From Methylomonas sp. AM2-LC (GTDB lineage: Bacteria; Pseudomonadota; Gammaproteobacteria; Methylococcales; Methylomonadaceae), in NCBI RefSeq assembly GCF_039904985.1, contig NZ_CP157005.1, forward strand, positions 4,545,501-4,609,500: a stretch of DNA of 64,000 nt. The letters are read 5' to 3'. Of this stretch, positions 34,582 through 42,526 are shown piece by piece. The first letter of the stretch is position 1; every line of letters starts with the position of its first letter. The notes below the pieces were generated by a model, which searched no databases, was not told the DNA's origin, and was given only the letters and a program-made list of their open reading frames with translations. A program made the position numbers and the translations under genes.

Positions 34582-35000
34582 ATAAGTTTGAAATTAGCTT
34601 ACCGCGAAAACTCACCAATCAATTACTGCATCAGGCTCTTCTAACACCCGATCAGGAAATTTGCGGCTTAATTGGTGCAGATGCCAGTGGTCAGCCAAGC
34701 AGTTGTTATCCAATTAGCAATCATGCAGACAATCCGCATAATCAATTTTTACTTGATGCTCAACAACAAATTGCCGCCATGCAAACTATGCGTGCCAAAC
34801 AGGAACAATTGTTTGCCATCTATCATTCCCACCCCACCACAGCAGCTATTCCTTCGCATGCGGATCTTAAACAAACAGCCTATCCAGAAGCATTACAGAT
34901 AATTATTTCATTAAGCACTAAAGGCATTTTAGAACTGCGCGCCTTTAGGTGTAGCGATAATACAGCACATGAACTGAATATTAATTTAATTGAAGTATAG
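34578..35000 (+). CDS. JAMM/M67-family zinc metallopeptidase
   Basis: The 140-residue protein is a stand-alone JAB1/MPN domain. The full zinc signature is present: Glu27 (in QEICGLIG), His83 and His85 with Pro86 (HSHP), Ser93 and Asp96 (SHAD). Bacterial members cleave the C-terminal tails of ubiquitin-like sulfur carriers or other isopeptide bonds; the substrate here is unknown and no ThiS/MoaD-like gene is nearby. The ATG at 34578 overlaps the prmC stop (ATGA), which favours it over the in-frame ATG at 34566. Confidence 0.88.
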   Translation: MNKFEISLPRKLTNQLLHQALLTPDQEICGLIGADASGQPSSCYPISNHADNPHNQFLLDAQQQIAAMQTMRAKQEQLFAIYHSHPTTAAIPSHADLKQTAYPEALQIIISLSTKGILELRAFRCSDNTAHELNINLIEV

Positions 35001-35067
35001 GCATTTTCCGTTTCCGCAGCCAAAAACAGTATAATGCCAAAGTTTTTACCCTGGTGAGATCCATCTA

Positions 35068-35802
35068 ATGAGACCGAGCGGACGCAATCCCCAACAATTA
35101 AGAGAAATACGCTTCACTTGCCACTATACAAAACATGCCGAAGGTTCAGTTTTGGTGGAGTTTGGAGATACCAGAGTATTATGTACCGCCAGCGTAGACA
35201 AAAGCGTACCGCGTTTTCTAAAAGGTAAAGGCGAAGGCTGGGTCACCGCCGAATATGGTATGCTGCCCCGTTCCACCCATAGCCGCATGGATCGGGAAGC
35301 CGGACGTGGCAAACAAGGCGGACGTACACTGGAAATCCAACGCCTGATAGGTCGCTCTCTACGTGCCGCTATTGATTTAAAAGCACTGGGCGAAAACACT
35401 ATTACCATAGACTGCGATGTCATACAGGCCGATGGTGGTACCCGCACAGCCTCCATAACTGGCGGTTTTGTAGCACTTTCTATAGCTATAGAGCACATGT
35501 TAAAGCATCATTTGATTAAAAAAAATCCGCTACATGGTCAGGTTGCATCTGTTTCAGTTGGCATATACAACGGCATACCGGTACTTGATCTGGATTATGC
35601 AGAAGACCACCAAGCTGAAACAGATATGAATGTAGTGATGAATGAAGCAGGACACTTTATTGAAGTACAAGGCACTGCAGAGGGCCATGCTTTCCGTAAA
35701 GACGAACTGAATAATATGCTTGAACTGGCTGAACAAGGTATCCAGACTTTATTGGTCAAACAACAAGAAGCCTTAAAAAGCGCGAAAATACCCGCATCAT
35801 GA
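35068..35802 (+). CDS. rph: Ribonuclease PH
   Basis: The phosphorolytic 3' exoribonuclease trims tRNA 3' ends. The 244-residue protein begins [17 protein letters not shown] and includes [37 protein letters not shown] with the phosphate- and metal-binding residues, and the late [15 protein letters not shown] segment. It is full length, unlike the frameshifted rph of E. coli K-12. It overlaps rdgB by 4 bases. Confidence 0.97.
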   Translation: MRPSGRNPQQLREIRFTCHYTKHAEGSVLVEFGDTRVLCTASVDKSVPRFLKGKGEGWVTAEYGMLPRSTHSRMDREAGRGKQGGRTLEIQRLIGRSLRAAIDLKALGENTITIDCDVIQADGGTRTASITGGFVALSIAIEHMLKHHLIKKNPLHGQVASVSVGIYNGIPVLDLDYAEDHQAETDMNVVMNEAGHFIEVQGTAEGHAFRKDELNNMLELAEQGIQTLLVKQQEALKSAKIPAS

Positions 35803-36395
35803 GTAACATTGTTTTAGCCAGTGGCAACCCAGGCAAGATCAGAGAAATACAGGCCATACTGCAAAATGACCAAATTCTCCCCCAATCGCAATTTAAGGTA
35901 ATAGAACCGGAAGAAACCGGCACTACCTTTATTGAGAATGCCATTATTAAAGCCCGCAATGCCGCTCGTTATTGCCATATGCCAGCCATTGCCGATGATT
36001 CGGGACTGGTGGTTGACGCATTACAAGGCGCGCCTGGGGTTATTTCCGCCCGTTATGCGGGTAAAGAGGCCTCTGACCAAGCCAATATCGACAAACTTTT
36101 AGCTGACATGCAAAATGTTGACGATAGTCAGCGCCAAGCCCGCTTTATTTGCATCATGGTTTATCTTCGCCATTATCAAGACCCAACCCCTTTAATTGCT
36201 CAAGGCGTTTGGGAAGGCAGCATATTACACCACGCCATCGGCAATAACGGCTTTGGTTACGATCCAATATTTTGGCTGGACGTACAGCAATGTTCTTCTG
36301 CGCAATTGGCACCCGAGTTAAAGAATGCCATCAGTCATCGTAGTCAAGCCCTACGTTTGTTAACTGAACAAATTACAGCCATGAAAATCAACTAG
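35799..36395 (+). CDS. rdgB: dITP/XTP pyrophosphatase (Ham1-like)
   Basis: The enzyme removes dITP, dXTP and related non-canonical nucleotides. The 198-residue protein starts [18 protein letters not shown], contains [19 protein letters not shown] and the catalytic Asp in [14 protein letters not shown] (about residues 66-79), and has [11 protein letters not shown] at about 147-157. It starts inside the rph stop, so the two are coupled. Confidence 0.97.
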   Translation: MSNIVLASGNPGKIREIQAILQNDQILPQSQFKVIEPEETGTTFIENAIIKARNAARYCHMPAIADDSGLVVDALQGAPGVISARYAGKEASDQANIDKLLADMQNVDDSQRQARFICIMVYLRHYQDPTPLIAQGVWEGSILHHAIGNNGFGYDPIFWLDVQQCSSAQLAPELKNAISHRSQALRLLTEQITAMKIN

Positions 36396-36452
36396 TTTAA
36401 AAAAACAGTAATGATTTAGCGTTGCTCACATCGATTGGATGTGCCAACCAAC

Positions 36453-36486
36453 GTGCTGCGCATCAGTCGCGATTGGTGCGCAGCAC
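36453..36486. repeat. REP-like palindrome between rdgB and the kinase gene
   Basis: Perfect 10-base GC-rich arms GTGCTGCGCA (36453-36462) and TGCGCAGCAC (36477-36486) enclose a 14-base loop. No T-tract follows on either strand, so it is not a standard terminator. In size and composition it resembles the repetitive extragenic palindromes of gammaproteobacteria. I saw no second copy in this window. Confidence 0.6.
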
Positions 36487-36589
36487 TACTATTCGGAACA
36501 TCCTGTAGCCAAATATTTTCAAAACTAAAATATCACGCTGAATAATTAACTACACTTGACCATTTCTCGCTGCTAAGTAATCTTCTCTT

Positions 36590-37654
36590 GTGAACCCCAA
36601 TATTAATTCTATTGCCCTGCAATTTAGTGCTAGCGAATCGATCAAAAGTATCAACCCGTTGGGAAATGGCCTGATCAACGACACCTATCAGGTAAACACC
36701 AGCAGTAACGCCTTTGTATTACAGCGTATTAATGAGCATGTTTTTCCTAATCCCGAACAAATCATGGCTAATTTACAAAAACTTAGCCAACATATACGTT
36801 TACAGTCCAGTAATGCTGTCCGTTTAAAAATACCCGCCATCATCCTGACCAATCAGCAAAAAAGTTTTTTTAAAGATACCCAACAACAATACTGGCGTGC
36901 CTTGGAATTCATTCATCCCGCCGAAAGCCGTGAACAATTACACTGTCAGGCAGAAGCTGAACAAGTCGGTTTCGCACTGGCTCACTTTCACCAGCTCTGT
37001 AGTGAATTGGCGACTGAAAACCTTTACGATACCTTACCCGGCTTTCACATCACCCCCCACTATTACCAGCAATATGTGCAATTACCACAAGCGAATACTC
37101 AAAAAGCTTACTCTGCAGAAATTAACTATTGCCAACAATTCATCCACCACTTTAGAGATAAAATTGACGTACTGGAAAACGCTAAAATAGCAGGCGAATT
37201 AAAACAGCGCATTATCCACGGCGACCCAAAACTCAACAATTTTTTGTTCGAACCGGATAGCCACCAAATTATCAGTCTTATCGATCTGGATACTGTAAAA
37301 CCTGGCCTGATTCATTACGATATTGGCGATTGCCTGCGTTCCTGCTGCTACATCAGCGAAACCAATCATTTTGATTTGGATTGCTGCGAAAGCATACTCC
37401 GCAGCTATTTACAGGAAGCCAAACTTTTTTTCTCCGATGCAGATTATGCCTATCTGTTCAGCGCCATTCAGTTAATTCCTTTCGAATTGGGCTTACGTTT
37501 TTTTAGTGATTATTTGGTTGGAAACCCCTACTTTAAAGTCTCTTACCCTGAACAAAACTTAAGCCGCGCCTTAGCTCAGTTTCAACTGACCGCACATATC
37601 AGCCACTCTCAACTTCAAATAGAAAACATGTTAGCGAATATAAGTAAACGCTAA
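36590..37654 (+). CDS. APH-type small-molecule kinase (NahK-like)
   Basis: The 354-residue protein begins at a GTG. It has an aminoglycoside phosphotransferase/choline kinase fold: a glycine loop (NPLGNGLINDTYQV, about residues 21-34), the catalytic Brenner motif HGDPKLNNFLF (about 209-219) and the metal-binding IDLDTVKPGLIHYDIGD (about 230-246). This last motif closely resembles N-acetylhexosamine 1-kinases and related sugar or amino-alcohol kinases. The substrate cannot be fixed from sequence. It stands alone, 194 bases after rdgB and followed by 329 bases without a gene. Confidence 0.75.
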   Translation: MNPNINSIALQFSASESIKSINPLGNGLINDTYQVNTSSNAFVLQRINEHVFPNPEQIMANLQKLSQHIRLQSSNAVRLKIPAIILTNQQKSFFKDTQQQYWRALEFIHPAESREQLHCQAEAEQVGFALAHFHQLCSELATENLYDTLPGFHITPHYYQQYVQLPQANTQKAYSAEINYCQQFIHHFRDKIDVLENAKIAGELKQRIIHGDPKLNNFLFEPDSHQIISLIDLDTVKPGLIHYDIGDCLRSCCYISETNHFDLDCCESILRSYLQEAKLFFSDADYAYLFSAIQLIPFELGLRFFSDYLVGNPYFKVSYPEQNLSRALAQFQLTAHISHSQLQIENMLANISKR

Positions 37655-37983
37655 AAAACCGAATAAAATTGGAAACCAGTCCATTTTCATCCGGTTAGGC
37701 TTAAGTACGAGATAAAAATCCGATACCCTTGGGACATTGTACTGCTGAGCTAAGCCTAAGGACGCCAAAGGAAGAACTGTATACAAGCCAAAACAGGGGG
37801 ACACTCACCCTACAAACCTTCCAAACGATCAAACCCCAAAATATCCCTTTTAATTTTCACGGTATTAACGCTATTATTACCATAAAAAATGGATGGTAAA
37901 ATCATCACTAGAATGACAAAGACAGTTAACTCCCATACCTTTTTCCAACAAAACTCCTAAAAACTAAAATAAGGAAGGAAGCT
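37655..37983. other. Intergenic stretch with a long imperfect hairpin upstream of the oxidase genes
   Basis: These 329 bases hold no convincing reading frame. They contain an inverted repeat with arms TTAGGCTTA (37695-37703) and TAAGCCTAA (37751-37759) and an inner pair AGTAC (37704-37708) and GTACT (37739-37743), offset by a 7-base bulge; together they could fold into one long arm. The last bases carry a strong Shine-Dalgarno (GGAAGGAAG) for the small oxidase subunit. The element does not match any riboswitch I know. Confidence 0.5.
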
Positions 37984-38136
37984 ATGCATAATCTCTCTGA
38001 TGAAGAACGTAAAAAAATCCTGGCTAGCTCTCCGGTAGGTACCTGGGCGCTAATGTTAATAGTCACCGGAGTCATGGTCATTGCCTGGCTAATGATGTAT
38101 TACGGCGTGTTTTTACCACGCGGTCATATTGGTTAG
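37984..38136 (+). CDS. Small single-helix oxidase subunit (subunit IIa-like)
   Basis: The 50-residue protein has a charged N-terminus (MHNLSDEERKKIL), one membrane helix at about residues 20-42 and a short tail ending PRGHIG. It lies 9 bases upstream of the CuA subunit gene with a strong Shine-Dalgarno. B-type oxidases such as Thermus ba3 have a comparable single-helix subunit IIa. The assignment rests on size, topology and position. Confidence 0.7.
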   Translation: MHNLSDEERKKILASSPVGTWALMLIVTGVMVIAWLMMYYGVFLPRGHIG

Positions 38137-38145
38137 GGGGGTGTT

Positions 38146-38670
38146 ATGCATATTGATCGACTGGAAAAAAAATGGGCATCAATCTCGTTATTAATTGCGG
38201 GCTTATTTGTATCAGTTATATTGGCTTCTGCATTTTTTCATGGCATTCATGCGCCCAGCAATGTCGAAACCATAGACTCTGCCAAGCTGCATTTATCTAA
38301 AGAATTTGCAGAAGATAAACTCGGTGCTGAACAAAATGCCGATGGCAGCATTACGGTACGTATGGTGGCTGGTCGCTACGGCTTCTATCCGCAAAACCTG
38401 ACCTTACCTGCCGAGACCGATATTACTTTTCGCTGGGTAAGCCTTGATGTAATCCACGGTGTCAATATCCCCATGACCAATATGAGCACCATGATTATTC
38501 CCGGTTATGTTGCGCAAGTAAAAACCCTGCTGCATCACCCCGGCGACTATCCCATGCTGTGTAACGAATATTGTGGCATGGGCCATGCGCATATGTGGAC
38601 CAGTATTAAGGTTGTCAGTAAAGAGCAATGGCAAGCTATGAACAAAAACGGGGCAGAAAATCATGGATAA
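38146..38670 (+). CDS. Cytochrome c oxidase subunit II (CuA), B-type
   Basis: The 174-residue protein has one N-terminal membrane helix (about residues 12-33) and a periplasmic cupredoxin domain. All CuA ligands are present: His104, Cys139, Glu141 (backbone in homologues), Cys143, His147 and Met150 in the CNEYCGMGHAHM motif. The single-helix form, rather than the two helices of A-type subunit II, fits B-type (ba3-like) oxidases. It takes electrons from a soluble or membrane cytochrome c; a di-haem candidate is encoded two genes downstream. It overlaps the subunit I gene by 8 bases. Confidence 0.93.
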   Translation: MHIDRLEKKWASISLLIAGLFVSVILASAFFHGIHAPSNVETIDSAKLHLSKEFAEDKLGAEQNADGSITVRMVAGRYGFYPQNLTLPAETDITFRWVSLDVIHGVNIPMTNMSTMIIPGYVAQVKTLLHHPGDYPMLCNEYCGMGHAHMWTSIKVVSKEQWQAMNKNGAENHG

Positions 38671-40285
38671 TATCGTCGAAAAAAAACTGGCATTAACCCA
38701 TTTTTGGGTAGCCTTCGTCGCTTTTGCGCTAGCCTGTTTGATGGGAACCTATCAAGTTCTGGAACGCAGTGGCTTTGTTTCCGCCATTGAATCTCGTGAA
38801 GTTTATTACGCTTCAGTCAGTACCCATGGCGTGTTAATGGGGTTTGTACTAACCACTTTTTTTATTATGGGTTTTGGCTACTATGTGGCTACCAGCAGTT
38901 TAAAACTGCCAATTTGGAATAAAACCTTTGCCTGGACAGGCTTTGCTGTGGCCTTAACTGGCGTAGTTTTGGCCGCTCTGCCATTGCTAGGTGGCGCCGC
39001 ATCGGTACTGTTTACCTTTTATCCACCCTTACAAGCACATCCGTTGTTTTACATAGGCGCTACTTTATTGGTAGTAGGCTCTTGGTTCTGGGCCGTATCT
39101 ATGATTGTGATGTATGGCCAATGGAAAAAGGCTAACCCGGAACTACCCGTACCTTTGGCCATGTTTGCCACTACAGCCAATGCCATCCTGTGGTTATGGA
39201 CCAGCGTAGGCGTGGCTGCCGAAGTACTGTTTCAACTAATTCCCTGGTCACTAGGCTGGATTGACACCATAGATCCAGGTTTGGCGCGCACATTGTTTGC
39301 CTGGACCTTGCACCCGATTGTCTATTTCTGGTTAATCCCTACCTATACCGCTTTTTATTGCCTGGTTCCCAGACAAGCGGGTGGTTTTTTGTTCAGTGAT
39401 GAAATGGCGCGCGCGGCCTTTATACTGTTGGTGGTATTTAGCCTACCTATTGGCTTCCACCATTTATACATGGACCCCGAACAAAATCACGGATGGAAAA
39501 TCCTGCATGCCATCGGCACCTTTGTGGTGACTTTACCCACTTTTATTACCGGCTTTACCGTGATTGCTTCTTTGGAAATTGCCGGACGTTTACGCGGTGG
39601 TAAAGGTTTGTTTGGCTGGATAGGCACTTTACCCTGGAACAACCCCATCGTATTAGCCATCATCCTAGGCTTGCTGATGCTAATACTGGGTGGTTTTGGC
39701 GGATTGGTCAATGCCAGTTATGCCATGAATGCTATGGTACATAACACCGCCTGGATTTCTGGACATTTCCATCTTATCTTCGGCGGTACCACCATCATCA
39801 TGTATTTTGGTATTGCCTATTATTTCTGGCCGGTATTAACCAGTAAACCTTTGTACAGCAATACCCTGGCAATCGCGCAACTATGGAGCTGGTTTATTGG
39901 TATGGGCATTATGACCACACCTTGGCATATACTGGGCTTATTAGGTCAACCGCGCCGTATAGACAGTGTGCATTACGACAATTTACTGACATTGTCCTGG
40001 GAGCCTTATGAAATCATCATGATTTTTGGTGGCTTAATTCTACTGGTCTCAGCTGGCATGCTTATTTACAATCTGTTAAAAACCCAGCTGAGTGAAGGAG
40101 TCAGTTTTAATGGCGAAGTGGAATACGCAGAACCCATCCATGCCGTGCTCAATTTACCGAGCTATCTTAACGGTTTTGCGTTATGGAATGGCGTTATTGC
40201 CGTGTTTATGCTAATTGCCTTTGGCTACCCAATACTGCAATTCTTCCTGATGCCCACCTTTGGCTCTAGCACCTGGGGTTACTAG
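38663..40285 (+). CDS. Cytochrome c oxidase subunit I, B-type (ba3-like)
   Basis: The 540-residue haem-copper protein has many membrane helices. Its ligands are intact: His55 (THGVLMG) and His370 for low-spin haem, His217, His266 and His267 for CuB, His368 for the active-site haem and Tyr221 in HPIVY for the His-Tyr crosslink. The segment after His217 lacks the Glu of A1-type oxidases, which places it in the B family. B-type oxidases have high oxygen affinity and pump fewer protons. The neighbours supply subunit II, a small subunit and cytochrome c; no subunit III or assembly factor gene is close. Confidence 0.93.
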   Translation: MDNIVEKKLALTHFWVAFVAFALACLMGTYQVLERSGFVSAIESREVYYASVSTHGVLMGFVLTTFFIMGFGYYVATSSLKLPIWNKTFAWTGFAVALTGVVLAALPLLGGAASVLFTFYPPLQAHPLFYIGATLLVVGSWFWAVSMIVMYGQWKKANPELPVPLAMFATTANAILWLWTSVGVAAEVLFQLIPWSLGWIDTIDPGLARTLFAWTLHPIVYFWLIPTYTAFYCLVPRQAGGFLFSDEMARAAFILLVVFSLPIGFHHLYMDPEQNHGWKILHAIGTFVVTLPTFITGFTVIASLEIAGRLRGGKGLFGWIGTLPWNNPIVLAIILGLLMLILGGFGGLVNASYAMNAMVHNTAWISGHFHLIFGGTTIIMYFGIAYYFWPVLTSKPLYSNTLAIAQLWSWFIGMGIMTTPWHILGLLGQPRRIDSVHYDNLLTLSWEPYEIIMIFGGLILLVSAGMLIYNLLKTQLSEGVSFNGEVEYAEPIHAVLNLPSYLNGFALWNGVIAVFMLIAFGYPILQFFLMPTFGSSTWGY

Positions 40286-40286
40286 T

Positions 40287-40943
40287 ATGAAAAATATGAA
40301 AAACATCATTCTGATAGCTACGCTGTTATCACCGTTGAGCCTAGCAGCGCAACCATCTACTCAAGTGGCCTGGACAGCGGAACAACTCAATTTTGTCAAA
40401 GCAGGTAATACACAAAAAGGTAAAACTCTGGCGCAAACCTGTAACGCCTGTCATGGTGAAAGTGGCATTAGCGGTATGGCCAACACGCCATCGTTAGCTG
40501 GGCAATTACCCACCTATTTGTATAAACAATTGCAGGATTATACGGACGACAATCGCCAGCAGCCCATCATGTCTGGACTTGCCAAAACGCTCAGCAAACA
40601 GGATGCAGCCGATGTAGCTGCATGGTTTGCCAGTTTATCGCAAGCATATCAGTCCAGCAGCAGCATAGACTACGAAAACGCTGAAAAACTGGTCAAAAAT
40701 GGTGATAGCAGGCGGCAAATACCACCTTGCGAAGTATGTCATGCCAACGGCGGTCAAGGTCAAAAAATCGATATACCCGCGTTATATGGACAAAATGCCG
40801 AATACCTCTCCAGTCAATTAAAAGCTTTCCGGGATGGTATTCGCCATAATGATATATACAGCCGCATGCGTTTAATTGCCAAAAGCTTAACTGATGAGGA
40901 AATTATTGAATTGGGGTTGTATTATCAGAATTTGAAAAAATGA
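40287..40943 (+). CDS. Di-haem cytochrome c (c4-like)
   Basis: The 218-residue precursor has a Sec signal peptide (MKNMKNIILIATLLSPLSLA, cleavage near residue 21) and two class I haem domains with CNACH (52-56) and CEVCH (148-152); Met95 and a Met in YSRMRL near residue 194 are likely axial ligands. This two-domain pattern is that of cytochrome c4, an electron donor to terminal oxidases. The ATG at 40287 is 1 base after the subunit I stop; an upstream in-frame ATG at 40260 would spoil the signal peptide. Confidence 0.9.
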   Translation: MKNMKNIILIATLLSPLSLAAQPSTQVAWTAEQLNFVKAGNTQKGKTLAQTCNACHGESGISGMANTPSLAGQLPTYLYKQLQDYTDDNRQQPIMSGLAKTLSKQDAADVAAWFASLSQAYQSSSSIDYENAEKLVKNGDSRRQIPPCEVCHANGGQGQKIDIPALYGQNAEYLSSQLKAFRDGIRHNDIYSRMRLIAKSLTDEEIIELGLYYQNLKK

Positions 40944-40990
40944 TTTTTGTAACAGGTATTTAGCATCAAAAATTGAATTAACAGATTAAT

Positions 40991-41014
40991 CGGGTTAGCC
41001 ATGCTTCTAACCCG
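40991..41014 (+). terminator. Possible terminator after the oxidase operon
   Basis: Perfect 8-base arms CGGGTTAG (40991-40998) and CTAACCCG (41007-41014) lie 48 bases after the cytochrome c stop. Only a weak AT-rich tract follows, so it may end the transcript inefficiently or protect its 3' end. Confidence 0.4.
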
Positions 41015-41074
41015 AGAAATTTCTAGCATTGAAAGTCGATAGAACACTGGATTAAGCTTGCAATTTATACGACA

Positions 41075-41340
41075 TTAGCTTTTAATCATTAACCTATTTG
41101 CTGCGAGTCTAGCTAGAACTTGATCAACTGAAACGCCACGTGATGGGTTGACATTAAGCCGCATTATTGCGGGACCTACTTGTACATGCAAACAATTTTC
41201 GACTGCGCAGTCACGAACTATCAATGCACTAAGTCCTAGTACAACTAAATCCATCGCGAATCACTTCACTTTCTGACGTATACTCGCCTGTTTCAACTTT
41301 TGATTTAACCACCACCGCTATTTCGTTTGGTAGGGTACTG
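41075..41340 (-). pseudogene. Broken ParD-like antitoxin gene
   Basis: On the minus strand one frame reads TLPNEIAVVVKSKVETGEYT then SESEVIRDG, the ParD/CopG-type antitoxin start. It stops soon after, and the C-terminal half (GLSALIVRDCAVEN ... NPSRGVSVDQVLARLAA) is in another frame. Removing 16 bases (41237-41252) rejoins the frames as IRDG-LSALIVRD, as in intact ParD proteins; the 16 bases look like a local duplication, since GGATTTAGT and GGACTTAGT flank it. The N-terminal start codon is also missing. No ParE toxin gene is beside it. A 59-residue open frame beginning at 41254 is part of this remnant, not a gene. Confidence 0.75.
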
Positions 41341-41362
41341 CTATTTCTTCAGCTATTTTGTA

Positions 41363-42322
41363 TCAACTTTTTAATAAAGCCGCAGGTGTTTCTGCCTGAA
41401 AAATTTGCTTAGTCCATTGCTCAATCTCTTCTGGACTTGCTAGCTGTTTCCTGGCTTGAAGTTCCTGACTCACCGCCCCAAATTTTGAGTCAACTAACAA
41501 TAAGAATAGTTTAGTCGCTTCTTGTTGACGACCTTTTTCAATACCATTAAGCTCGCCTTCTTGAAGCCCTGATTTACGAGCTTCATTTGCCCAACTTTTG
41601 ACAGTTTCAGCTAACATTGTTTGTACCTCTTGAAGATCAGTAAATTCCGTAAAATCAGTATTAGGCATTTTGCCAGGTATTAACACGCGATTAAACCAAA
41701 CCGTAAATGCTCTTCTTAAACCAGTCTGCTTATCATTGCGTAACCATTCCAGTTAATAGTGTAAAACAGCCTGAATGTCTTGTTCAGTACGACTATTTTC
41801 CAATTGAAACAAAGCCGCAGCAAAGTTTTTGAGGCTGCTCAAATCTTTTACCGCAATACGAGCTTCATCTAACAACAAAAAACTTAGCTGAGGTCTGTAT
41901 CGTTCCAAACCCTTAGGCGCTGGATAAATTAAAGCATCCAGATCAACAGGTGCTTGCCAAGATCGTTCGCCATTATAAAGCACTAGAGGCAATAAGTTTT
42001 TAGTGCCTAACTTTTTGTTACGTATAATGTCTTGGTAGAGAAGTGCAATATAGCTAAGCACACGTACAGCCATAAAGTGATCGACTGTAGATTGAAATTC
42101 TAGCAAAATATAGACATATAACCAATCATTGCCCCAGCGTATACGCCACACTAAATCGTCTTCTCTTTCACGTTAATCGTCAGTTACTTAGCTACCACTA
42201 ACTTTCTCTAATGAAGAAAAGTCACATTGCTTGACCCATTCTTCGTCAACAAAACCCTTGAGCAAGTCTGCGACCATTTCTGGATGCGTAAAGAGTAGCA
42301 TATAACTGTTATCATGCGACAT
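41363..42322 (-). pseudogene. Rpn-family PD-(D/E)XK nuclease/transposase-like gene with three stops
   Basis: A single frame of 320 codons runs from the ATG at 42322 (MSHDNSYMLLFTHPEMVADL) to the stop at 41363, interrupted by TAA at 42190-42188, 42175-42173 and 41755-41753. Across the stops the text keeps the family pattern: VSGS-stop-VTDD-stop-REREDDLVWRIRWG, VYILLEFQSTVD with the nuclease Glu-Phe-Gln, LPLVLYNGERSW, and the C-terminal EKGRQQEA. Intact members have Tyr and Leu at the first two stops. Rpn proteins promote recombination in E. coli and often spread as mobile genes. There is no frameshift, so decay seems recent. Confidence 0.85.
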
Positions 42323-42526
42323 GAGTTTGATTGTTAACGAGTATATTAAGCAAGTTATACCTTGTTACAGAATAAACCAATGCTTGTGTTGACTATTACT
42401 AAGCAATATCAACTATATGGTGGTTGCAATATTTTGTTTTAAAAGCCATTATCTAAATGGACAGTTGAACCAACCAAAAGCCGTCCGTCATGGGCATCAT
42501 TGAAACATGGATGTTATTGGGATGGC

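Noticed and set aside
37695..37800. Cyclic-di-GMP (GEMM-like) riboswitch
   Set aside because: GGACGCCAAAGG resembles one strand of the motif, but the required upstream partner helix and tetraloop receptor are not found.
41363..42151. Two separate small genes (41363-41686 and 41753-42151)
   Set aside because: Both are in one frame with each other and with the ATG at 42322; they are segments of one Rpn gene between stop codons.
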